From Bryobacterales bacterium (lineage in GTDB: Bacteria; Acidobacteriota; Terriglobia; Bryobacterales; UBA6623), in NCBI GenBank assembly GCA_022823865.1, contig JAJEHF010000208.1, forward strand, positions 49,032-113,031: a stretch of 64,000 nucleotides of DNA. The letters run 5' to 3'. The first letter of the stretch is position 1; every line of letters begins with the position of its first letter. Shown piece after piece: positions 36,412 to 45,103 of this stretch. The translations under genes and the position numbers were made by a program. The notes under the pieces are model-generated. The model did no database searches. It saw only the letters and a program-made list of their open reading frames with translations, and was not told the origin of the DNA.

Positions 36412-37419
36412 CTACGGGCGGCCGCCGAGCTTGGCCGAGATGTCAGCGGCGATCTGGCCGCCGTGAAATCGGCCGTTCTCGATGAAGATCTCGTTCGTGT
36501 GCATGCCGGCTACGATTACGCCGGCGAGGTATACGCCGGATCGGTCGCTTTCGAGCGTGTCCGGATTGGTACGGGGCTTCTTCGCTTCCTCGTCGAAGAC
36601 GATGCCGAGGCTGGCCAAGAATTCCGTGTCTGGCTGGTAGCCGGTCATAGCCAAGACGAAGTCGTTCTTGATCGCCACAGGGCCATCCGGGGTCGTCAGA
36701 TGCAGCGTTCCCGGCTCGATGCGGGTCACCGTGCTACCCAGATAGGCCTTGATCTCGCCGTGCTTGATGCGGTTGGAGATGTCGGGCAGGATCCAGTACT
36801 TGATCTTGGGGCTGAGTTCGGGATGGCGGTGGACCAAGGTGACGCGGGCACCGGCCCGGTGGCACTCCAACGCGCAAATGGCGGCGGAGTTCTGGCCGCC
36901 GATCACCGCTACGTCGCAGTCGAAGAACGGGTGCGGCTCGTGATAGTAGTGATGCACCTTGTCCAGGTGTTCTCCGGGCACTCCCATAAGTATCGGAATG
37001 TCATAGAAGCCGGTGGCGAGGATGACCTTGCGGGCCGAGTAGGCGCAGGCTTGGCCCAGGCGGTTCGTGCTGGCGACCGAGAATGCGCCGTCGCTGCCCG
37101 TCACCGCGTGGACTTGCTCGTACTGGTGGATGTCCAGCCGGTAGTGGCTGGCGACCCTGCGGTAGTATTTCAGCGCCTCGCCTCGGGTGGGCTTTTCCCG
37201 GACCGCCGTCATTGGGATGTCGCCGATCTCGAGCAACTCCGGCGTGGTAAAAAACGTCAGATTCGTCGGGTACTTGTACAGGGAATTGACGACACAGCCT
37301 TTCTCGATTGTCTTGACCGTGAAGCCGGACTTCTGGACTTCGATGGCGCACGCGAGCCCGGTGGGCCCCGCACCGACCACGATGACGTCTACGGATGTGT
37401 CTGCCGAAGGGCCTGCCAA
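36412..37419 (-). CDS. ypdA: YpdA-family bacillithiol disulfide reductase
   Basis: A 335-residue flavoprotein. The FAD-binding start is VDVIVVGAGPTGLACAIE, the second dinucleotide site is DVAVIGGQNSAAICALE, and ATGFYDIPILMGVPGE follows the first half. The segment NSLYKYPTNLTFFTTPELL near residue 45 and the C-terminal NEIFIENGRFHGGQIA are features of YpdA (Bdr), which reduces oxidised bacillithiol with NADPH. The classical CxxC of thioredoxin reductase is absent, as expected for this family. Bacillithiol is known outside Firmicutes in Deinococcus, Bacteroidota and some Acidobacteria. No bshA, bshB or bshC gene lies in the window, so the low-molecular-weight thiol is inferred. It is transcribed with the same strand as the large haem protein, 126 bases upstream of it. 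Confidence 0.87.
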   Translation of the reverse strand: MAGPSADTSVDVIVVGAGPTGLACAIEVQKSGFTVKTIEKGCVVNSLYKYPTNLTFFTTPELLEIGDIPMTAVREKPTRGEALKYYRRVASHYRLDIHQYEQVHAVTGSDGAFSVASTNRLGQACAYSARKVILATGFYDIPILMGVPGEHLDKVHHYYHEPHPFFDCDVAVIGGQNSAAICALECHRAGARVTLVHRHPELSPKIKYWILPDISNRIKHGEIKAYLGSTVTRIEPGTLHLTTPDGPVAIKNDFVLAMTGYQPDTEFLASLGIVFDEEAKKPRTNPDTLESDRSGVYLAGVIVAGMHTNEIFIENGRFHGGQIAADISAKLGGRP

Positions 37420-37588
37420 CCCACAGTATAGGAATGGCCGCGAAGGGGCCTAACGCGGCAGTCTGTTTGGGGAGTCGGCGGAAAGGGCGCAACAAAGACG
37501 AGAAGGCTCGCAATCGTTTGGGTGGCTAATCCACAGATCCGACGAGCGACCGCTCTCATCAGACGTTCATGGAGGGCCTGTTCCCGAT

Positions 37589-38149
37589 CTAATCGAACAC
37601 CACGGTCGGTAGCCATGCTTCGTGGAGATCCAATTCTTCTGGAGGCAATTGCTTGCGCAGTGGTTTGAGGTACTCCTCGACTAGGTGCTCGATGCGTTCT
37701 GGAGTGCTCAGCCATTGGTTGATGCAGCGCACCGTGACATGTCTCGGGTTCCTCGCGCTCCAACAACCCCGCGTGTTAAGAAGGACGAAATCCGCAATTG
37801 CCCGGTAGTGGTTGGCTACCCAAACCGGACCGCAGCCTGGGGGAACATAGATCCCTTCCAAGATGTGGGCCATGTCTCGCACGCCCTTGCTGCCGAGACT
37901 GGGTGTCGTATCTGTGAACCCTCCTGGCCCGGCAAAGGTTAGCGTTCGGGGACTGTCTTTGAGCGTCACGAACGGCACGTCGCCATGCCAGTCGCCGGTA
38001 TTCTCGCCAGGCAGCCGCAGATTAAGGGCCGCATGGTACGAGAGATAACGAGTTGGGGTCGTTACCGGAATGCGGACCGCGATATAGCAGTCGCCCATGG
38101 ACGGATGCCACATGGTCGGCATGAGGTCAACCGGGCTTGCGTGAGACAT
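37589..38149 (-). CDS. hypothetical protein, lower-GC orphan
   Basis: A 186-residue protein I do not recognise (an upstream ATG at 38164 adds five residues). It has no signal peptide or membrane span and is rich in aromatic and proline residues: MPTMWHPSMGDCYIAVRIP, YLSYHAALNLRLPGENTGDW, MAHILEGIYVPPGCGPVWV. It ends LRKQLPPEELDLHEAWLP. The DNA is clearly lower in GC than its neighbours, and the 220 bases upstream contain AT-rich blocks, both signs of horizontal transfer. No toxin, phage or transposase gene stands next to it. Reading frame and composition argue for a real gene, but no role can be assigned. Confidence 0.6.
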   Translation of the reverse strand: MSHASPVDLMPTMWHPSMGDCYIAVRIPVTTPTRYLSYHAALNLRLPGENTGDWHGDVPFVTLKDSPRTLTFAGPGGFTDTTPSLGSKGVRDMAHILEGIYVPPGCGPVWVANHYRAIADFVLLNTRGCWSARNPRHVTVRCINQWLSTPERIEHLVEEYLKPLRKQLPPEELDLHEAWLPTVVFD

Positions 38150-38387
38150 CGCAGTTCCATTCAAGCACGAAATTTGATGCGGGTCAACCAGTTTACACTG
38201 AAAATCCTATATTTGTTCGTTATATATTTCCAAACAGGCGGCTCGGTATTCTGCCTGCTCGCATTTCGTTACATTCAAGCCGATGCGGCCCGTCCGATTC
38301 GATCGCACCGAGTCAAGTGCTTCTTGGCCCCTCTTCCCCCGTTGGGCCACTGACGCTGGCCGGTCAAAACTGCTACTCTTCACGGCG

Positions 38388-41252
38388 ATGTCTGCACTAG
38401 CTCGGCTGATCTGTTGCGCTGCCAGCGCATGCTTGCAGGTCGCGCCGCTTCTGGCTATCGACACGCCTAGCACCGTAATCGACCATCCGACGGCAAATGT
38501 CGTCGTCAAGCTCGAATTCGGCCTGCGCGCGCCTGAACCTCAGCGTTGGACTGGTCAGGCCAATGTTGAGCCCGGATCTGTTCAGGCAGTGTGGGGCTGG
38601 CACTTCGATCGGCCCGACCGTATCATCGGGGCCTCGGGCTGGGAGCTGGAAACCCGCTGGTACAGCCCGCCCGATGCCCGCTATCGACAACGCGAGGAGT
38701 TGCCGGGCGGAATCAAGATCCTCCCCAACGGCGTATACCTCAGCGTCGAGGCGCGTCCAGGCGCGGTGGTCTCGGTCCAGACGAACCGAGGCGACTTCTC
38801 GTTTTCGCTCACGGAACTCAGGCAGAAGCGGCGGATTGAAGTCCTCGACGGGGATGTTGCCGCGAGCGTTGCTCCTGCCGTCCGCGCGCTGACTAGGGGC
38901 GAGGCAAGCCAGCACGACTACCCCGCGGCGGCCTGGACCGAAGCCGGGCTCTTCGTCGCGTGGACTACCTTCCATAACGAAGCCAACGCGCTCTATCTCG
39001 CTTGGAAGAAACAGGATGCCTGGCACACGTATCGCGTGACTCCGCGCTGGGGCGACTATTTCGGCACGGCGGTGGCGAGCGATTCCGAAGGGCGGATCCA
39101 TGTCTTGTGGGCCGAGTGCGCCGATGGTCGCTGGAGGCTCGTGGACAAGGCATTCGATCCAGCCTCCGAGAGCTGGGACCCAGAGGTCTACGTATCTCCG
39201 ACAGGCACGCGCCAGTACTTCCCAGTAGCCGTGACGGCGACGGATGGAAGCCCGTGGGTGGCGTGGCAGGAATTCCGAGGCGACCAGCTCGATGTCATGG
39301 CGGCGCGTTTCGACGCGGATGGCTGGTCCGCGCCCATCAGGGTCAGCGAGTCTGACGCCAACGACTGGGCTCCCGACCTGGCCGCTGCCCCGGATGGGTC
39401 GGTTTGGGTGGCTTGGGACGGCTACGAACGCGGCAGCTACGACATTTTCCTCAGGCGACTGCTGCCCGGCTCCGCCGATGCGATCATCGGGGTGCCCGCA
39501 GACCACAACCGGGCGATCGAGCCGTCCGTGGCGGTGGATGCCGCCGACCGGGTGTGGGTGGCTTGGGCCGAGAGCGGCCCCAACTGGGGCAAGGACTGGG
39601 GCGTCTTGGGCCGCCCCGGAACGCAGTTGCGGGCCACCAGCGAGGTGCGCGTGGCCCGCTATGCCAACGGCGCTTGGTCCGAGCCGGTTCAAGCGCTGCA
39701 AGAGGCGGTCCCGGCATGGATGTCCGACATGCACGAGTACCCGGAACTGGTCATGGGAGAGCGCGATGTCCCCCACCTGCTCTTTCGCAAGATGATCCTG
39801 CGCTTGCCCGTGGAAGAGCACGAGTTGAAGGTCATGCTCGGCGACGAGCAAAGACGCATGCAGCCTTGGTACGACACCATCCGCGCCATGTCGTCAGTCC
39901 GCATGGCGGCCTTTGACGGCGCGCGTTGGTCACCTGTGACCGACCTTCCGCTAAGCTCGGGCGGCGCATACGCGCAGCTGGCGCTGGCGCGCCTCGACGG
40001 CGAGACGGTGGCCGTGTGGACCGGAGACGGCAGGACCTACCAAGATCCGCACGTGCACACTTCCCAATTGCGGTACGCCAGCCTCGATCTGGCCACGGAG
40101 CCCAGTCCCGAAGAGCGCATGCGGCGGTACCGCCCCGACTCGCGGGCCTTCCGGGACGCCGCTCCGTCCGAGGCGGCCGATCTCGAGCGGGTTCGCAGCG
40201 CCCGCTGGGCGGACAAGGAGCCGTTGCGCCTGTATCGGGGGGACTTGCATCGACACACCGACCTGTCGGCGGACAGCCAGCGGGACGGCGACATCTTGTT
40301 CCAGTACCGCTACGCGCTCGACGCAGGGGCGCTGGACTTCCTGGCCGTGACCGACCATTCCGGGGCCGAGCGGCTGCACTTCTACAAGTACCAATGGTGG
40401 AAGACGCGCCAGATCGCGACCATGTTCAATCAGCACGGGCGGTTCGCGACGTTTTTCGGCTACGAGAGGACCGTCACGTTTCCCGGTGGTCACCGCAACA
40501 TCATTTCCGCGCGGAGAGACGCGCAGGCGGTGCCGATTTCCGACGAGGAGTTCACCGGCAATGAGAGCTGGGCCGACCGCCTCTACCCGGCGTTGCTGAA
40601 GCACGGCGACATTGCGATCGCACACACGACGGCCGGCGGGGGAGGCACGGACTGGCGCCACAACGACGCGAGGGCGGAACCGGTCGTGGAGGTCTTTCAG
40701 GCGTTGCGAGGGTCTTACGAGGAACCGAACTCTCCGGCCAAGGCCAACACCTCCGCGACGGCCGGATACGTGTGGAATGCTTGGAAGAAGGGCTGGCGCA
40801 TCGGCTTGCTGTCCAACTCAGACCACGAGTCCACGCATCAGTCCTATGCGTGCGTGTGGGCCAGCGAACTCGCTAACACTGCGATTCTTGACGCGATCAA
40901 GCAACGGCGCAGCTACGCCGCGACCGACAACATCGTGCTGCAGTTCGAGGCAACCGCGGACAGCGCTCCAATGGTGAAGATGGGCGGCGAACTCGCCGCC
41001 TCGAACCCGCCGTCGCTCAGCTTCCGCGCGTCCGCTACGGCGCCTGTAGCCTCCTTAGAGATCGTGCGGAGCGGGGAAGTGGTGTACTCCTCCAAGCCCG
41101 GCACGTCCGCGGTCGCGGTCGACTTCCGGGACGAGGATGCGCCCGGCGAGGGCTCGGCGCACTATCATGTCCGGATTGTTCAGCGGGACGGCCAGATCGC
41201 GTGGTCGTCGCCGGTTTGGATTGACTTCGAATCGTCCGCTGTCGCTAGGTAG
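38388..41252 (+). CDS. DUF3604 family secreted protein with propeller and PHP-like domain
   Basis: A 954-residue secreted protein. ATG 38388 places the signal ALARLICCAASACLQVAPLLA at the N-terminus. Roughly residues 170-560 are blades of a propeller (AAWTEAGLFVAWTTF, GRIHVLWAECADGRW, GSVWVAWDGYERGSYDIF, DRVWVAWAESG). From about 615 comes the DUF3604 domain with PHP-like metal motifs: YRGDLHRHTDLSADSQ, FLAVTDHSGAERLHFY, GDIAIAHTTAGGGGTDW and LLSNSDHESTHQSYA. DUF3604 proteins are common in Planctomycetes, Acidobacteria and marine bacteria, and their reaction is unproven. The histidine/aspartate set fits a phosphoesterase or amidohydrolase-like metal site. The SDR gene starts 10 bases after the stop. 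Confidence 0.88.
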   Translation: MSALARLICCAASACLQVAPLLAIDTPSTVIDHPTANVVVKLEFGLRAPEPQRWTGQANVEPGSVQAVWGWHFDRPDRIIGASGWELETRWYSPPDARYRQREELPGGIKILPNGVYLSVEARPGAVVSVQTNRGDFSFSLTELRQKRRIEVLDGDVAASVAPAVRALTRGEASQHDYPAAAWTEAGLFVAWTTFHNEANALYLAWKKQDAWHTYRVTPRWGDYFGTAVASDSEGRIHVLWAECADGRWRLVDKAFDPASESWDPEVYVSPTGTRQYFPVAVTATDGSPWVAWQEFRGDQLDVMAARFDADGWSAPIRVSESDANDWAPDLAAAPDGSVWVAWDGYERGSYDIFLRRLLPGSADAIIGVPADHNRAIEPSVAVDAADRVWVAWAESGPNWGKDWGVLGRPGTQLRATSEVRVARYANGAWSEPVQALQEAVPAWMSDMHEYPELVMGERDVPHLLFRKMILRLPVEEHELKVMLGDEQRRMQPWYDTIRAMSSVRMAAFDGARWSPVTDLPLSSGGAYAQLALARLDGETVAVWTGDGRTYQDPHVHTSQLRYASLDLATEPSPEERMRRYRPDSRAFRDAAPSEAADLERVRSARWADKEPLRLYRGDLHRHTDLSADSQRDGDILFQYRYALDAGALDFLAVTDHSGAERLHFYKYQWWKTRQIATMFNQHGRFATFFGYERTVTFPGGHRNIISARRDAQAVPISDEEFTGNESWADRLYPALLKHGDIAIAHTTAGGGGTDWRHNDARAEPVVEVFQALRGSYEEPNSPAKANTSATAGYVWNAWKKGWRIGLLSNSDHESTHQSYACVWASELANTAILDAIKQRRSYAATDNIVLQFEATADSAPMVKMGGELAASNPPSLSFRASATAPVASLEIVRSGEVVYSSKPGTSAVAVDFRDEDAPGEGSAHYHVRIVQRDGQIAWSSPVWIDFESSAVAR

Positions 41253-41262
41253 GAGGAGTTTC

Positions 41263-42066
41263 ATGCAGGTCGACGGAAAGGTAGTTGTCGTAACTGGCGC
41301 CGCGCGCGGGATTGGGCGCGCGCTGGCCGAGCGGTTCGTGCAGGAAGGCGCTCGGGCGGTGGTCGCGGCCGACTTCGATGCTCCTGCCGTCCGCGCGACG
41401 GCCGACGAGATCGGCGCTTCCGCTCGTGTTGCGGACGTTCGTTCCGAAGCCGCGGTCAACGATCTGATCGCCGCGGTCGAACAGGAATTCGGCGCAATAG
41501 ACCTGTTCTGCTCGAATGCCGGTATCTCTCATCCCGGCGGGCCCGAGGTATCCAATGAGGACCTCGAGCGTGTATTTGACGTCAACTACCGCTCGCATCT
41601 CTACGCTGCGAGGAATCTAGTGCCAAAGATGACGGCTCGAGGCGAGGGCTACTTGCTCAACACGGCCTCGGCTGCCGGCGTGCTGACGCAGATTGGCTCG
41701 TTGGCCTATGCCGTGACCAAGCACGCCGCGGTGGCCTTGGCCGAGTGGCTGTCGGTCAGCTACGGCGACCAAGGGCTCGGCGTCTCCGTGCTCTGCCCTC
41801 AGGGAGTGCGCACGCGGCTGCTGCTGGGCGAACGCGGCGAACGCGACAATTTCCTCACACCCGGGGCCATCGAGCCCTCCGACGTTGCCGATGCCGTTGT
41901 GGAGGGTTTGGCGGAGGAGCGTTTCTTGATCTTGCCTCATCCCGAAGTGGCCGAGTACATGCGCCGCAAGGCGTCCGACTATGACCGCTGGCTGCGCGGC
42001 ATGCGCCGCCTGCAGGCGCGCGTGCGCGAAGACCCCAAGACTGCGATGCAATCAGGCGGCGGATAG
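41263..42066 (+). CDS. SDR family NAD(P)-dependent oxidoreductase
   Basis: A 267-residue classical short-chain dehydrogenase. ATG 41263 follows a strong AGGAGGAG ribosome site about 5 bases upstream; the longer frame overlaps the preceding gene and is rejected. The cofactor motif is VTGAARGIGRALAERF, VADV marks the adenine-binding Asp, and CSNAG the structural NAG. Serine in NTASAAG and YAVTKHA give the Ser-Tyr-Lys catalytic set. Substrate unknown. It is coupled to the DUF3604 gene by a 10-base gap, and a cluster of three tightly linked genes starts 198 bases downstream. Confidence 0.92.
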   Translation: MQVDGKVVVVTGAARGIGRALAERFVQEGARAVVAADFDAPAVRATADEIGASARVADVRSEAAVNDLIAAVEQEFGAIDLFCSNAGISHPGGPEVSNEDLERVFDVNYRSHLYAARNLVPKMTARGEGYLLNTASAAGVLTQIGSLAYAVTKHAAVALAEWLSVSYGDQGLGVSVLCPQGVRTRLLLGERGERDNFLTPGAIEPSDVADAVVEGLAEERFLILPHPEVAEYMRRKASDYDRWLRGMRRLQARVREDPKTAMQSGGG

Positions 42067-42264
42067 CGAACGTTCGGAGCCAGGCCGCATGTGCCCGGCG
42101 AGATCCGCTCCTGCCCAAGCCTCGAGGGTTGCATCCCATCCCAGCTGCCCGGGTGTCAGCTTGGCGCACCGGAGCATTTTGGTGGCTCTGTGTTCGGAGG
42201 GTGCGAAAATAAATGTCGAGACAAGCGCTGGCTCGCGCGAGGGCTGGCGCTTCGGTTCTCTGGC

Positions 42265-42969
42265 ATGCTCTTGCTCATCGCGGCGTTTTCCTTCGAATTC
42301 GCGGGCCTGCGGTCATGCAGGCCTTGCGCCAAGGCGGGTCTGCGCTGGGCTGCGACGCTAGATCTGGCGGGAGACCGGGCCATCTTGGTCGCTAACGGCG
42401 CGGGCCGCGCGCGAGCGTCCGCCGCCGCGCGAGCGATAGTGTCCAAGGAATCGGTCCGGGCCGTGATTTCGACCGGGTTCGCAGGTGCCTTGAACCCGTC
42501 GTTTCTGGCCGGAGACGTGTTCGTCGCGGACTCCGTCCGCGGTGACGAGGGAGAGTTCGCCAGCCGGTTCCCCGCCGGGTCGCTCGGCGACGTGCGGCGG
42601 GGCGCGCTGCTGACCGTGGACCGGGTCGTGCAGTCAGCTTCGGCCAAGCGCGAGCTTTGGGGGCAGGGTGCCCAGGCTGTCGATATGGAGGCGTCGTCGG
42701 TCGCCGCCGTGGCTCGGGACCACGGTCTGCCCTTCTTCTGTATCCGGGCGATTAGCGATCTCGCCGCGGAGGACATGCCTGTGGACTTTGATCGCGCGCT
42801 CCGCTCCGATGGCTCGTTGTCCGCTTGGAGTGTGTTCGGACAAGCGCTGCGCGCACGCGGCAGTTGGTCCGGCCTCATGCGCCTGCGTCGCGATTCGGCG
42901 GCCGCTGCCCGATCGTTGGGCGCGTGCCTCAGGCGCTGCGAGTTCCCCTTGGCGGCCGGCGGCGTATGA
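42265..42969 (+). CDS. nucleoside phosphorylase-like protein, HpnG/MTA-nucleosidase type
   Basis: A 234-residue PNP/UDP-family protein. The start at 42265 (MLLLIAAFSFEFAGL) matches the usual N-terminus of the hopanoid-associated phosphorylase and MTA/SAH nucleosidases. The upstream part of the longer frame is Cys-rich and looks non-coding. The motifs are VISTGFAGALNPSFLAGDV (phosphate/ribose region), AQAVDMEASSVAAVA with the ribose-binding Met-Glu, and FFCIRAISDLA with the catalytic Asp. HpnG removes adenine from adenosylhopane to give ribosylhopane. No squalene-hopene cyclase or other hpn gene is in the window, so the specific role is inference. Its stop overlaps the next start in an ATGA junction. 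Confidence 0.78.
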   Translation: MLLLIAAFSFEFAGLRSCRPCAKAGLRWAATLDLAGDRAILVANGAGRARASAAARAIVSKESVRAVISTGFAGALNPSFLAGDVFVADSVRGDEGEFASRFPAGSLGDVRRGALLTVDRVVQSASAKRELWGQGAQAVDMEASSVAAVARDHGLPFFCIRAISDLAAEDMPVDFDRALRSDGSLSAWSVFGQALRARGSWSGLMRLRRDSAAAARSLGACLRRCEFPLAAGGV

Positions 42970-44033
42970 CGGTTCCTGAAGCCATGACCGCCGCGGTCTA
43001 TCGCGGTCGGCAGACGGTTGTTCCCGAGTCGATCGCGGTGCCGTCGATCGGACCCGGCGAACTGCTCGTTCGGGTCGAGGCCTGCGGCATTTGCCACACG
43101 GACCTGAAGAAGATCGAGCATGACTTGTTGCCCGCTCCGAGGATCTACGGGCATGAGACGGCCGGAGTCGTTGCTCAGGTCGGCGAGGGCGTCGACAGCT
43201 ACGCGGTGGGCGATCGTGTGTGTTTCTTTCACCACATTCCGTGCTTCGACTGCCACTACTGCCGCTTCCGTGACTATGCTCAGTGCTCGACATACAAGCG
43301 GGTCGGAGTGACTGCCGGTTTCGAGCCCGCCGGCGGCGGCTTCGCCCAGTACGTGAGGGTGATGGACTGGATCGTGCGCCGAGGGGTAGAGCGGATCCCG
43401 CCTCATGCCAGCTTCGAGCGTGCGACGTTCGTCGAACCGACCAACACCTGCCTGAAGGGCTTGGCGAAACTGGCCGCGGATCCCGACGAGAGCGTGCTAG
43501 TGATGGGGCAGGGCCCGATAGGGCTGCTCTTCACGACGCTGCTGCGTCGGCAGGGCATCCGGTCGGTCTATGCCAGCGACCGGCTGGCTTCTCGTCTGGA
43601 GCTGTCCCGCCAATTGGGTGCCGCCGAGGCCTGGGACGCCGGCGGCGACGTGGCCGGCTGCGTTCGCCGAGTCTCTAGCGGCCGGGGGGTTGATGCTGTG
43701 ATCGTGGCCGCATCGGCACCCGGAATCGTCGAACAAGCCGTATCGCTGTCCCGTCGCGGCGGACGCGTGATGCTGTTTGCTCAGACCTCCCCCACGGAGC
43801 GCTTCGAGCTCGACGGCAAGAGCGTGTGTGCCGAGGACCGGGCCGTGTTCGGTTCGTACAGCGCGTGCGCCGACTTGCAGTCCGAGTCTGCGGCCGCGGT
43901 CTGGGACCCGGACTTCCCGGCGGATGCGCTCGTCTCGCACCGATTTCGGCTGGACGAGTTCGAATCCGGCATGCGCTTGGCATCCCGGCCTCGAGAAGGT
44001 GCCTTGAAGCTGCTCGTCATGCCACAGGAGTGA
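42966..44033 (+). CDS. zinc-dependent alcohol dehydrogenase (MDR), copy 1
   Basis: A 355-residue medium-chain dehydrogenase. ATG 42966 overlaps the previous stop by four bases (ATGA). The catalytic zinc set is CGICHTDLKK and YGHETAGVV. The structural zinc lobe is PCFDCHYCRFRDYAQC, with four cysteines, and the cofactor site is VLVMGQGPIGLLF. Substrate unknown; the sequence is closest in style to sorbitol/threonine dehydrogenase-like MDRs. The second dehydrogenase follows one base after the stop and is only distantly similar, so this is a heterologous pair rather than a recent duplication. Co-translation with the phosphorylase suggests that all three work on one substrate, possibly a ribosyl- or cyclitol-type headgroup. 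Confidence 0.9.
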   Translation: MTVPEAMTAAVYRGRQTVVPESIAVPSIGPGELLVRVEACGICHTDLKKIEHDLLPAPRIYGHETAGVVAQVGEGVDSYAVGDRVCFFHHIPCFDCHYCRFRDYAQCSTYKRVGVTAGFEPAGGGFAQYVRVMDWIVRRGVERIPPHASFERATFVEPTNTCLKGLAKLAADPDESVLVMGQGPIGLLFTTLLRRQGIRSVYASDRLASRLELSRQLGAAEAWDAGGDVAGCVRRVSSGRGVDAVIVAASAPGIVEQAVSLSRRGGRVMLFAQTSPTERFELDGKSVCAEDRAVFGSYSACADLQSESAAAVWDPDFPADALVSHRFRLDEFESGMRLASRPREGALKLLVMPQE

Positions 44034-44034
44034 G

Positions 44035-45099
44035 ATGCAACCGCGGCGAGACATGCTGGCTTGCGTTCTGCATGGCCAAGAAGACCTCCGCATGGAGCGC
44101 GTTGCGGTTCCGACCGTGGGCCCGGCCGACCTGTTGGTCCGGGTCCGTGCCGCGCTCACCTGCGGGACCGACCTGAAGGTCTACCGGCGCGGGCACCACG
44201 CCCGCATGATCACCCTGCCGGCCGCGCTGGGCCACGAACTGTCCGGAGACGTCGTGGAGACCGGCTCGGCCGTGCGCTCGTTCAACGTCGGTGACCGCAT
44301 CGTGGCGGCTAACTCGGCACCCTGCCACAAGTGCTTCTTCTGCCGCCAGGGCGAGAAGAACCTGTGCGAGAACCTGCTCTTCAACAACGGAGCCTACGCG
44401 GAGTACATCAGGATTCCCGGGCCTATCGTGGACTGCAACACGCATATCCTCCCCTCCGAGGTCGACTACCGCGACGCCGCTCTGTCCGAGCCGCTGGCAT
44501 GCGTGCTGAAGGGAATCGACGATACCGGGGTCAAACCTGGCGACACCATCACCATCATTGGCCTGGGGCCGATCGGGCTGATGTTCGTGCGAGTCGCCAA
44601 GATCGCGGGGGCCCGCGTGATCGCTATCGGCAGGCGCCAGGTCCAGCTCGACAGGGCGGAGCATCTTGGAGCGGAGGTGTTGATCGAGTCGCATCGCGGC
44701 GACGACCCGACGGACGAGGTCCGGCGGCACACCCGCGGCGGCAGGGGGTCGGACGCGGTGATCGAAGCGGTCGGCTCCCCGCACGCTTGGCGCCAGGCGG
44801 TATCCATGGTCCGCTCGGGCGGCAGGGTGAATTTCTTCGGCGGATGCCCGAAGCAGACGGTCGTTTGCTTGGACACGGGCAGGCTGCACTATTCCTCCCT
44901 CACCCTCAGAGCGACGTTTCACCACACGCCGGACCACATCCGAGAAGCCTTGGAACTGATCAGTCGCGGCGAAGTGCACGCGCGCGACTTCATCGCGGGC
45001 GAGGTCCCGCTGACGGAGTTGGCCACGGCGTTCCGGCAGTGGGCGAGCCGTAGAGGCCAGCTCAAGATAGCCATCCTGCCCGACCACGGGCAGTCTTGA
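44035..45099 (+). CDS. zinc-dependent alcohol dehydrogenase (MDR), copy 2
   Basis: A 354-residue medium-chain dehydrogenase, starting one base after the previous stop with CAGGAG upstream. The catalytic zinc motifs are ALTCGTDLKVYRRG and LGHELSGDVV. The structural zinc cluster is SAPCHKCFFCRQGEKNLC. SEPLACVLKGID is the usual third zinc-site region, and the nucleotide site is IIGLGPIGLMFVR. The substrate is unknown. It ends four bases before the stop of the convergent glnE gene, with no visible terminator between them. Confidence 0.91.
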   Translation: MQPRRDMLACVLHGQEDLRMERVAVPTVGPADLLVRVRAALTCGTDLKVYRRGHHARMITLPAALGHELSGDVVETGSAVRSFNVGDRIVAANSAPCHKCFFCRQGEKNLCENLLFNNGAYAEYIRIPGPIVDCNTHILPSEVDYRDAALSEPLACVLKGIDDTGVKPGDTITIIGLGPIGLMFVRVAKIAGARVIAIGRRQVQLDRAEHLGAEVLIESHRGDDPTDEVRRHTRGGRGSDAVIEAVGSPHAWRQAVSMVRSGGRVNFFGGCPKQTVVCLDTGRLHYSSLTLRATFHHTPDHIREALELISRGEVHARDFIAGEVPLTELATAFRQWASRRGQLKIAILPDHGQS

Positions 45100-45103
45100 G
45101 CGG

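Noticed and set aside
33919..37431. 1170-codon plus-strand ORF antisense to the large haem protein and ypdA
   Set aside because: It is an antisense shadow: its translation is Val/Gly/Arg-rich with no domain, while the minus strand has haem motifs, HEAT repeats and a complete YpdA.
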